A DNA stretch of 64,000 bases. Source: Physcousia sp015060555 (GTDB lineage: Bacteria > Bacteroidota > Bacteroidia > Bacteroidales > Bacteroidaceae). The stretch covers positions 7,427-71,426 of the forward strand of contig SUYG01000016.1 in NCBI GenBank assembly GCA_015060555.1. The letters are read 5' to 3'. The notes beneath the pieces were generated by a model that ran no database searches, was not told where the DNA came from, and saw nothing but the letters and a program-made list of their open reading frames with translations. This document shows positions 7,057-14,492 of the stretch, piece after piece. Both the position numbers and the translations under genes were made by a program. The stretch's first letter is position 1; every line of letters starts with the position of its first letter.

Positions 7057-10049
7057 TTCTGCCGCAGGAAATGTCCTGTATAGCTTTGTTCGCAGGCGAT
7101 GGCTTGCTCGGGAGTACCGGCACAGACGACGTTGCCGCCTGCAGCACCACCCTCGGGACCGAGGTCGATGATGTAGTCGGCCATCTTGATGACATCTAAG
7201 TTATGTTCGATGACCACGATGGTGTGGCCACGCTCAATAAGAGCGTCGAAAGATTGCAGGAGGCGACGGATGTCATGGAAATGGAGGCCGGTGGTGGGTT
7301 CGTCGAAGATAAAGAGTGTAGGATCCTGTTTCTCCATGCCGATGTAGTAGGCCAACTTCACGCGCTGGTTCTCGCCGCCTGAGAGCGTCGAAGAACTCTG
7401 GCCAAGCTTGATGTAACCGAGGCCCACGTCCTGCAGGGGCTTCAGACGCTTGACAATCTTCTTCTCACCATGCTCCGCAAAGAACTCCATGGCTTGGTTG
7501 ACGGTCATGTTCAGCACATCGTTGATGTTCTGTTCGTGGAAACGCACGTCGAGGATGTCGCTCTTGAAGCGTTGCCCATGGCAGCTCTCGCACTCCAGCA
7601 CTAGGTCGGCCATGAATTGCATCTCGATGGTGACAGTGCCCTCGCCCTTACATTCCTCACAGCGACCACCGTCGGTGTTGAACGAGAAATGGCTGGCCGT
7701 GAAGCCCATCTGCTTGGCCAGCGGCTGGTCGGCGAAGAGACGACGAATCTCATCGTAGGCCTTCACGTAGATGACGGGATTCGAGCGCGAACTCTTGCCG
7801 ATGGGGTTCTGATCCACGAACTCCACCGTCTTGATGGCATCTATATCGCCCTCTAAAGCCGTGAACTCACCTGGGCGGTCACAAGCCTCATCCAGCCGGC
7901 GCTTCATGGCACGGTAGAAGATGTCACGCACGAGTGTGCTCTTGCCGGAGCCGCTGACACCCGTCACACACGTCATCACATTCAGCGGGAACTTCACATC
8001 GATGCCGCGCAGGTTATTGGCGCGTGCACCCTTGACTTCAATATATCTGTTCCATGGGCGGCAGACTCTCCCCACCCCGAGGACCCTCTCCCCTGCCCCT
8101 CCCTTGTAGGGAGGGGAGTATATGCCAAGGAGCCATTGAAGGGTGTGAGAGCGCTCAACTGTTTCTTGAGGGATTCCTATACTTGATAGGTAACCACTCT
8201 CCTCCCTACAAGGGAGGGGCAGGGAGGAGGGGTCTCCACTCCACACCACTTCTCCTCCTAAGCGTCCTGCCTCCGGACCGATATCGATGATATAGTCGGC
8301 TGCACGGATGATGTCTTCGTCATGCTCCACGACGACCACAGTGTTGCCGAGATCCACGAGCTGGCGCAGCACCTTGATGAGGCGTTGTGTGTCGCGACTA
8401 TGCAGACCTATGCTGGGTTCGTCCAGGATGTAAAGGCTGCCCACGAGGGAGCTGCCCAAGGATGTCGCCAGGTTGATACGCTGGCTCTCACCACCGCTGA
8501 GGCTGTTGCTGCGACGTCCCAACGTCAGGTAGCCGAGACCTACGTCTAAGAGGAACTGCAGGCGGTTCTCGATCTCCACCAACAGTCGCTTGGCAACCTC
8601 GAAGTCGTGAGGACTCAGCTTTAGTCCCTTTATCCATTTCATCAGCTCGGTGATGGGCAAGTCCACCAGCTCGGTGATGGCCTTACCTGCTATCTTCACG
8701 TAGGTAGCTTCCTTGCGCAGACGTGTGCCGTGGCAGTCCGGACACTCTGTCTTACCCGTATAGCGCGCCAGCATCACACGGTTCTGTATCTTATAGCGTG
8801 CCTCGCGCAAGTAGTCAAAGAAGAGGTCTATGCACACGTCGCCACGATACCACCGGTCATCAAGTGAGAGACCTGGATGACGGCCGTGCCACAGGATATT
8901 CTTTTCCTCCTGCGACAGCTCGTAATACGGCTTGAAGATGGGGAAACCGTTACTTTCTGCATGACGGATGAACTCCGTCTTCCACTCGCTCAGCTTCTCG
9001 CCGCGCCAACATTGCACACAACCCTCATACACGCTCTTGCTGCTGTCCGGGATGACCAGGTGCGGGTCTATGCCCTGCACACTGCCCCACCCTTCACAGG
9101 TCGGGCAGGCTCCCATGGGTGAGTTGAAGGCAAAGAGTTGGTCGGAAGGTTCCTCGAACGTCATCCCGTCGGCTTCGAAACGCGTGGAGAAGACATGCAC
9201 GATACCTGCCGGCAGGAACTTCAGCATCATCTCCCCATGGCCCTCAAAGAACGCAGTCTCCGTGGAATCGGTAAGACGGGAATAGGGAGACTCTCCCCCC
9301 GCCCTCCCTATAAGGGAGGGAGTGGTTTGTATTTGAGCGGTCGGCGTTTCAGGCACCGATAATCGGTCTATGAGAAGATAGAGAGGATTCTTTGAGAAAT
9401 TGGAATTATGAGATTCCTTAGAAAGTTCTGCTATATAATCCTCAATGCGCCAAATGCCATTGGTATCTGCTCCCTCCCTAACAGGGAGGGCGGGGGGAGA
9501 GTCTGTTACCACCCTCGTATATCCCTCCTGCAGATATGCCTTCAGCTGGTCTTCGAGCGTGCGGCCCTCTGGCAGGCGGATGGGGCAGAGGACGAGGAAG
9601 CGGGTACCGGGAGAGTATGAGCGCACTGTCGCTATCACGTCCTCCGTGGTGTGCTTCTTCACCTCCTGACCGCTGATAGGGCTGTAGGTGCGGCCGACGC
9701 GGGCGTAGAGGAGGCGCAGGTATTCGTAGATCTCGGTGCTGGTGCCTACGGTGGAGCGCGGGTTGCGCGAGATGACCTTCTGCTCGATAGCGATGGCGGG
9801 CGGGATGCCGCTGATGTAGTCGCATTCGGGCTTGCTCATGCGCCCAAGGAACTGACGCGCGTAGGCATTCAGGCTCTCCACATAGCGGCGCTGCCCTTCG
9901 GCATACAGGGTGTCGAAGGCCAACGAACTCTTTCCCGAACCGCTCAAGCCGGTGATGACCACCAACTTGTTCCTCGGGATGTCCACCGTCACATTCTTCA
10001 GGTTGTTGACGCGGGCTTTCTCAATATGTATCGACTCACCTGTTGGCAT
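7038..10049 (-). CDS. uvrA: Excinuclease ABC subunit A
   Basis: 1003 residues. UvrA, the damage-sensing ATPase of nucleotide excision repair, with both ABC modules: GLSGSGKSS near residue 33 and GVSGSGKST in the second half, two LSGGE signatures (SNSLSGGESQRINLA and SSTLSGGENQRVKLA), and CxxC zinc-binding pairs. Four family A palindromic elements are carried in frame, at about residues 182-194, 240-254, 603-619 and 643-662, giving foreign-looking peptides such as SPPALPVREG and SPPYKGGAGER in poorly conserved loops. The ATG at 10049 overlaps the rfbB stop by 14 bases. Reading frame is intact, so it is probably functional. Confidence 0.95.
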   Translation of the reverse strand: MPTGESIHIEKARVNNLKNVTVDIPRNKLVVITGLSGSGKSSLAFDTLYAEGQRRYVESLNAYARQFLGRMSKPECDYISGIPPAIAIEQKVISRNPRSTVGTSTEIYEYLRLLYARVGRTYSPISGQEVKKHTTEDVIATVRSYSPGTRFLVLCPIRLPEGRTLEDQLKAYLQEGYTRVVTDSPPALPVREGADTNGIWRIEDYIAELSKESHNSNFSKNPLYLLIDRLSVPETPTAQIQTTPSLIGRAGGESPYSRLTDSTETAFFEGHGEMMLKFLPAGIVHVFSTRFEADGMTFEEPSDQLFAFNSPMGACPTCEGWGSVQGIDPHLVIPDSSKSVYEGCVQCWRGEKLSEWKTEFIRHAESNGFPIFKPYYELSQEEKNILWHGRHPGLSLDDRWYRGDVCIDLFFDYLREARYKIQNRVMLARYTGKTECPDCHGTRLRKEATYVKIAGKAITELVDLPITELMKWIKGLKLSPHDFEVAKRLLVEIENRLQFLLDVGLGYLTLGRRSNSLSGGESQRINLATSLGSSLVGSLYILDEPSIGLHSRDTQRLIKVLRQLVDLGNTVVVVEHDEDIIRAADYIIDIGPEAGRLGGEVVWSGDPSSLPLPCREESGYLSSIGIPQETVERSHTLQWLLGIYSPPYKGGAGERVLGVGRVCRPWNRYIEVKGARANNLRGIDVKFPLNVMTCVTGVSGSGKSTLVRDIFYRAMKRRLDEACDRPGEFTALEGDIDAIKTVEFVDQNPIGKSSRSNPVIYVKAYDEIRRLFADQPLAKQMGFTASHFSFNTDGGRCEECKGEGTVTIEMQFMADLVLECESCHGQRFKSDILDVRFHEQNINDVLNMTVNQAMEFFAEHGEKKIVKRLKPLQDVGLGYIKLGQSSSTLSGGENQRVKLAYYIGMEKQDPTLFIFDEPTTGLHFHDIRRLLQSFDALIERGHTIVVIEHNLDVIKMADYIIDLGPEGGAAGGNVVCAGTPEQAIACEQSYTGHFLRQKLNIER
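8064..8121 (+). repeat. Palindromic element, family A, in frame in uvrA
   Basis: A doubled tag (GACTCTCCCC and GACCCTCTCCCCTG) followed by the hairpin CCCCTCCCTTGTAGGGAGG. It pairs tag-out with the inverted copy at 8194-8241. Confidence 0.85.
8194..8241 (-). repeat. Palindromic element, family A, in frame in uvrA
   Basis: The reverse-orientation copy, hairpin CTCCTCCCTACAAGGGAGG then GCAGGGAGGAGGGGTC. Confidence 0.85.
9289..9330 (+). repeat. Palindromic element, family A, in frame in uvrA
   Basis: GACTCTCCCCCCG, hairpin CCCTCCCTATAAGGGAGGG, tail AGTGGTTTGT, which resembles the tail of the copy at 3096. Confidence 0.85.
9469..9503 (-). repeat. Palindromic element, family A, in frame in uvrA
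   Basis: Hairpin CCCTCCCTAACAGGGAGGG followed by CGGGGGGAGAGTC. It forms an inverted tag-out pair with 9289-9330; the uvrA sequence between them looks genuine. Confidence 0.85.
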
Positions 10050-11166
10050 ACATATTCTCGTAGTACTTCTGGTAGTCACCGCTGGTGACGTTGTCCATCC
10101 AGGCCTCGTTGTCGAGATACCAGCGGACGGTGCGCTCTATGCCCTCCTCGAACTGGAGAGAAGGCTCCCAGCCGAGTTCGCGCTGCAGCTTGCGGCTGTC
10201 GATGGCATAGCGCAGGTCATGACCGGCACGGTCGGTGACATAGGTGATGAGGTCCATGTCCTCACCTTCCTTACGGCCCAGCAGGCGATCTACGGTGTTG
10301 ATGAGCACCTTGATGATGTCGATATTCTTCCACTCGTTGAAGCCGCCGATGTTGTAGGTCTCGACAATCTGTCCCTTGTGGAAGATGAGATCGATGGCAC
10401 GGGCGTGGTCCTCAACATAGAGCCAGTCGCGCACGTTCTCGCCCTTGCCATAGACGGGCAACGGCTTGCGATGACGGATATTGTTGATGAACAGCGGTAT
10501 CAGCTTCTCGGGGAACTGATAGGGGCCGTAGTTGTTGGAGCAGTTGGTGACGATGGTCGGCATACCGTAGGTGTCGTGAAAGGCGCGCACGAAATGGTCG
10601 CTCGAAGCCTTGGAGGCACTGTAGGGGCTATGGGGTTGGTACTTCAAGTCCTCAGTGAAGAACTTTTCGCCGTAGGCAGGATGTGCGTTGGCAGAAGCCT
10701 TCGTGGTGAAGGGCGCCGGAACGCCTTCGGGATGTGTCATCTCCAAAGCACCATATACCTCATCGGTGGAGATATGGTAGAAGCGCTTGCCCTCATACTT
10801 CTCAGGCAGCGACTCCCAGTAGAGCTTGGCGGCCTGCAACAGGGAGAGGGTGCCCATCACATTGGTCTGTGCGAAGGTGAAGGGATCCTTGATGCTGCGA
10901 TCGACATGGCTCTCGGCAGCGAGATGGATGATGCCAGTGACGTGCTCCTCCTGCATCAGCTTGTAGAACGCGTCGAAGTCGCAGATGTCCATCTTCACGA
11001 ACTTATAGTTCGGACGGTCCTCGATGTCCTTCAGGTTGGCGAGGTTGCCGGCATACGTGAGCTTGTCGAGGTTGATGATACGGTACTCAGGGTATTTGTT
11101 CACAAAGAGGCGAACGACATGGCTGCCGATGAAGCCGGCGCCGCCGGTGATTACGATTGTTTTCAT
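10036..11166 (-). CDS. rfbB: dTDP-glucose 4,6-dehydratase
   Basis: 376 residues, an extended short-chain dehydrogenase. The NAD-binding loop GGAGFIGSH is at residues 8-16, the catalytic triad region is STDEVYG and YSASKASSDH (YxxxK), and the family motif NCSNNYGPYQFPEKL is present. It makes dTDP-4-keto-6-deoxyglucose, the second step to dTDP-L-rhamnose. The start is the ATG at 11166 (MKTIVITGG); the longer reading upstream is non-homologous and overlaps rfbC. It lies just downstream of rfbC; rfbA and rfbD are not in the window. Confidence 0.95.
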   Translation of the reverse strand: MKTIVITGGAGFIGSHVVRLFVNKYPEYRIINLDKLTYAGNLANLKDIEDRPNYKFVKMDICDFDAFYKLMQEEHVTGIIHLAAESHVDRSIKDPFTFAQTNVMGTLSLLQAAKLYWESLPEKYEGKRFYHISTDEVYGALEMTHPEGVPAPFTTKASANAHPAYGEKFFTEDLKYQPHSPYSASKASSDHFVRAFHDTYGMPTIVTNCSNNYGPYQFPEKLIPLFINNIRHRKPLPVYGKGENVRDWLYVEDHARAIDLIFHKGQIVETYNIGGFNEWKNIDIIKVLINTVDRLLGRKEGEDMDLITYVTDRAGHDLRYAIDSRKLQRELGWEPSLQFEEGIERTVRWYLDNEAWMDNVTSGDYQKYYENMYANR

Positions 11167-11203
11167 AGGGCTTATGGTTGAGGGTTTATGGGGCCTATTA
11201 GGC

Positions 11204-11761
11204 TTATTGGAAATTGAACGGACTCTCGAAGTCCTTGAGGAAGGGATGTTTGGTATCTTTCTCGCTGAGGATGGCCTCGTCGAAGGGGATGCGCCAGTCG
11301 ATGCCGAGGGAAGGGTCACAGAGCTGTATGCCGCCGTCGGCTTCCGGATGGTAGAACTCGTCGCACTTATACTGGAACACCGCCTCGTCCGAGAGTACGG
11401 CGAAGCCGTGTGCGAAGCCTTTGGTGATAAAGAACTGGCGGTGGTTCTCCTCTGAGAGTTCCACGGCTACGTGCTGCCCGAAGGTCGGCGAACCCTTGCG
11501 GATATCCACGGCCACATCGAGGACTGCGCCACGCACGCAGCGCACGAGCTTCGTCTGGGTGTAGGGCGGACGCTGGAAATGCAGACCGCGCATGACGCCA
11601 CGTGTGGACATACTCTCGTTGTCCTGCACGAAGGTGACAGGCCCCACCTTCTCGTCGAACTCACGCTGTGAGAACGACTCGAAGAAGTAGCCGCGCGTGT
11701 CCTTGAAGATACGCGGCTCAATAATGAGCAGGCCCTCTATCGGTGTCTTGATAACTTCCAT
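11204..11761 (-). CDS. rfbC: dTDP-4-dehydrorhamnose 3,5-epimerase
   Basis: 185 residues, the cupin-fold RmlC family. The N-terminus IEGLLIIEPRIFKDTRGYFFESF and the catalytic-His region MRGLHFQRPPYTQTKLVR are typical, as are KGFAHGFAVLS and the C-terminal GIDWRIP. Epimerises dTDP-4-keto-6-deoxyglucose at C3 and C5. Same strand as rfbB, 37 bases upstream of it; both probably belong to the long leftward run that begins at lysS. Confidence 0.95.
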   Translation of the reverse strand: MEVIKTPIEGLLIIEPRIFKDTRGYFFESFSQREFDEKVGPVTFVQDNESMSTRGVMRGLHFQRPPYTQTKLVRCVRGAVLDVAVDIRKGSPTFGQHVAVELSEENHRQFFITKGFAHGFAVLSDEAVFQYKCDEFYHPEADGGIQLCDPSLGIDWRIPFDEAILSEKDTKHPFLKDFESPFNFQ

Positions 11762-11803
11762 TTAATATAAAGCGCTGTCGCGCGGTTAAGGGTTTATGGC
11801 TTA

Positions 11804-11880
11804 ATTCATCATTCGTCATTCATCATTCGTCACTCGTCATTCGTCACTCGTCATTCATCACTCGTCATTCATCACTCGTC
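11804..11880. repeat. Heptamer array ATTCATC/ATTCGTC, eleven units
   Basis: Eleven 7-bp units in register (77 bp), variants ATTCATC, ATTCGTC and ACTCGTC, filling most of the gap between rfbC and the next gene. Confidence 0.9.
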
Positions 11881-11901
11881 ATTTAAAAATTCCCGAAGGG
11901 A

Positions 11902-12450
11902 TCATACGCCGTCCCCGTCGTCTTCCAGTTCTGCTTCACCGCGTTCATCGCGTGTGATGACAATGCCGCCATTGGTATCGACCTTCATCAGCAGCGGTTC
12001 GAACATATCGCTCTGAGGCAGGCTGACGCTCACGGCGAAGCGGAGGCCGGGGAGGCTCTTGTCGCACATCATGCCGTCGAGAATTCCCTTCTTCTGGAAC
12101 TCTTTCGAGAGGTATGAACTGAAGGTCGCCTTCGTGAAACGACGTTGGAAGACAGTCGTGCCGCCGGAACGGATCGTCAGGGTATAGACATTGTCTGCAA
12201 AGCGGTTGCCTTCATCGTCAATGATGAGCGGCAGGCTGTCTGAAGCCTCTCTGTGGATGGTGTAGATAAAGGTCTTACCATCTGTGCGTAGCGTGTCGGT
12301 GAAGTCATATAGCATCATGCGCTCAATGCCGTCGGCCGGTTCCTCGCTATCTGTAACGTTGGGGTTAACTGTCGCTTCAGAGGTCTTTCCTCCGCCACAG
12401 GAAACCAGCATGACGAGCGCACATATCCCAGCAAAAGAGATTTTTTTCAT
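11902..12450 (-). CDS. Lipoprotein, DUF4738-like
   Basis: 182 residues with a lipobox (ALVMLVSCGGG), so it should be lipid-anchored. The body, with YDFTDTLRTDGKTFIYTIHREASD-type text (split here as YDFTDTLRTDGKT and FIYTIHREASDSLP), resembles the Bacteroidetes DUF4738 family of unknown function. The tail is acidic (EAELEDDGDGV). It lies 8 bases downstream of the HAD gene and is probably cotranscribed with it. Confidence 0.7.
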   Translation of the reverse strand: MKKISFAGICALVMLVSCGGGKTSEATVNPNVTDSEEPADGIERMMLYDFTDTLRTDGKTFIYTIHREASDSLPLIIDDEGNRFADNVYTLTIRSGGTTVFQRRFTKATFSSYLSKEFQKKGILDGMMCDKSLPGLRFAVSVSLPQSDMFEPLLMKVDTNGGIVITRDERGEAELEDDGDGV

Positions 12451-12458
12451 TTCTTATT

Positions 12459-13154
12459 CTATTGGTTATTTTTGTAGTTAAGGATATCCTCTAATCCCTC
12501 GGCGAGTGCCTGCATGGAGGGGAAGAGCCAGCTGGCACCCTCGTTGAGCAGCAGCTGGGGGTCGAGCGGACCGGTGTTGACGGCGATGGTCTTGATGCCA
12601 GCCGCCACAGCAGCTCTTACTCCCAAGGGTGCGTTTTCCACCACGAGTGCTTCGTCGGCGGTGATGCCGGCTTTCTGCAGAGCCATCAGATAGGGCTCGG
12701 GATTGGGCTTGCCATAGCGCACATCATCACCCGTGACCATGAGCTCTGGTGTGAATTGCCCAGGGTAATGCTTTTCAAGCCGCGTGAGCAGCGACTGTTG
12801 TGCCGACCCTGTCACCAGAACGCGCATCAGTCCTCGCGCGCGTACCTTATTTAATACATCCCCTGCCCCGGGCATCTCAGGAGCCTCGCCACCTCGTTTT
12901 GACATATACTCGTTGAAGACGATGGTCTTCTTGTGGTACAGCTCGCGTGCTTCTTCCTCTGTGGCATCGCGATTCCAGTAGCGCTGGGTGAAGATGCTGA
13001 TGGTGCCAATGCCGGTGCGCCCCTCATGCTCAAAAGCATCGGACTCCTTCATCGGCAACCCATACTCCGTCATCACCTTCGCCCACGCATAGGCATGGCC
13101 CGGCATACTGTCAAACAGCACGCCGTCCATGTCAAAGAGCACTCCCCTCACCAT
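12459..13154 (-). CDS. HAD-superfamily phosphatase (beta-phosphoglucomutase-like)
   Basis: 231 residues. HAD motif I is LFDMDGVLFDS with the nucleophile and general acid Asp, motif II is RVLVTGSAQQS, and motif III/IV is RYGKPNPEPYLMALQKAG then VVENAPLGVRAAVAAG. The cap domain between motifs I and II is the helical class seen in beta-phosphoglucomutases and sugar phosphatases. The ATG overlaps the pgi stop by one base (TGATG), so translation is probably coupled. Substrate not determined. Confidence 0.88.
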   Translation of the reverse strand: MVRGVLFDMDGVLFDSMPGHAYAWAKVMTEYGLPMKESDAFEHEGRTGIGTISIFTQRYWNRDATEEEARELYHKKTIVFNEYMSKRGGEAPEMPGAGDVLNKVRARGLMRVLVTGSAQQSLLTRLEKHYPGQFTPELMVTGDDVRYGKPNPEPYLMALQKAGITADEALVVENAPLGVRAAVAAGIKTIAVNTGPLDPQLLLNEGASWLFPSMQALAEGLEDILNYKNNQ

Positions 13155-14485
13155 CAAAGCCTTGCTTTGATGGTGAGGGTTTCCTGCTCGTAGCCGGGCT
13201 TACCCAGCAACGCGAACATATTCTTCTTGTAGGCCTCCACACCAGGCTGGTTGAAGGCGTTGACGCCGAGGAGCTGGCAGTGGATGCCGCAAGCCTTCTC
13301 GAAGAAATAGATGAGCTGACCAAGGTGGTAAGCGTCCAGACGCTCGATAGCAATGCGGATGTTGGGCACGCCGCCATCCACGTGAGCCAGCTGTGTGCCC
13401 AGCTCGGCCATCTTGTTCACCTCATCCACGCGCTTGCCGGCAAGGAAGTTGAGGCCGTCGAGATTCTCCTCGTCGCTGGGGAAGAGCATCTTGTGCTCGG
13501 GGTTCTCCACGCTGATGACCGTCTCGAAGATGGTGCGTTCGCCATCCTGAATCCACTGGCCCATCGAGTGCAGATCGGTGGTGAGATCCACGCTGGCGGG
13601 ATAGATACCCTTCTTGTCCTTACCTTCGCTCTCGCCAAAGAGCTGCTTCCACCATTCTGCCATGAAGTGCAGCTTCGGCTGATAGTTGGCCAGGATCTCT
13701 ATCTTCTTACCCTTGGTGTAAAGGGCATAGCGGGCTGCGGCATACTGAGCAGCAGGATTCTCTGCCAGCGGCAGTGCAGCAGTCTTCTCCATATCCTGAG
13801 CGCCCTTCACCAGCTGATCGATGTCGAAGCCGGCAACGGCAATCGGGAGCAGGCCCACCGGAGTCAGCACGCTGAAGCGGCCGCCCACGTTGTCAGGAAT
13901 GATAAAGCTCTTGTAGCCTTCCTTGTCTGCACAGGTGCGGGCAGCGCCACGCTTGGCATCCGTGATGGCTACAATCACCTTCTTGGCCGTCTCCTTGCCC
14001 ATCTGCTCCTCGCACTGCTTCTTCAGCAGACGGAAAGCGAGGGCTGTCTCGGTGGTGGTACCGCTCTTGCTGATGTTGATCACGCCGAACTTCTTGCCCT
14101 TGAGGTAAGAGGTGAGTTCGCAGAGGTAGTCCTCAGAGATGTTGTTGCCAGCGAAAAGAATCACGGGATTCTTGCCATCGTTCACGAGCCACTGGAAACT
14201 ATTAGAGAGCGCTTCGATGACGGCCTTGGCACCCAGGTAGCTGCCGCCGATACCAGCCACGACAACAGCATCGCACTCCTGGCGCAGCGTGGCGGCTACG
14301 GCCTTGACTTCTGCGAGGAAGTCTGCAGTGATGCTGGAAGGCAGATGGAGCCATCCCAGGAAATCGTTACCAGGGCATGTGCCCTCTTCCAATGCTTTCT
14401 GTGCCTCAGCCACGCGGGCTGCAAGGCCATTCACTTCTGCGACGCTCACCACAGGAGCGATCTTTGCTAAATCAAGTTTTGTCAT
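13154..14485 (-). CDS. pgi: Glucose-6-phosphate isomerase
   Basis: 443 residues, the length of the shorter bacterial class. The motif GIGGSYLGAKAVIEAL lies in the N-terminal sugar-isomerase domain, followed by SKSGTTTETALAFR, GGRFSVLTPVGLLPIA and HSMGQWIQDGERT. Interconverts glucose 6-phosphate and fructose 6-phosphate. Gene order lysS, gpsA, pgi, HAD is one I know from other Bacteroidales, here with a GH89 gene between gpsA and pgi. Confidence 0.96.
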   Translation of the reverse strand: MTKLDLAKIAPVVSVAEVNGLAARVAEAQKALEEGTCPGNDFLGWLHLPSSITADFLAEVKAVAATLRQECDAVVVAGIGGSYLGAKAVIEALSNSFQWLVNDGKNPVILFAGNNISEDYLCELTSYLKGKKFGVINISKSGTTTETALAFRLLKKQCEEQMGKETAKKVIVAITDAKRGAARTCADKEGYKSFIIPDNVGGRFSVLTPVGLLPIAVAGFDIDQLVKGAQDMEKTAALPLAENPAAQYAAARYALYTKGKKIEILANYQPKLHFMAEWWKQLFGESEGKDKKGIYPASVDLTTDLHSMGQWIQDGERTIFETVISVENPEHKMLFPSDEENLDGLNFLAGKRVDEVNKMAELGTQLAHVDGGVPNIRIAIERLDAYHLGQLIYFFEKACGIHCQLLGVNAFNQPGVEAYKKNMFALLGKPGYEQETLTIKARL

Positions 14486-14492
14486 AATAGTG

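Noticed and set aside
11804..11880. The heptamer array as a CRISPR or origin iteron region
   Set aside because: The 7-bp unit is too short for a CRISPR, and the same type of array occurs at many unrelated places, with no replication gene nearby.
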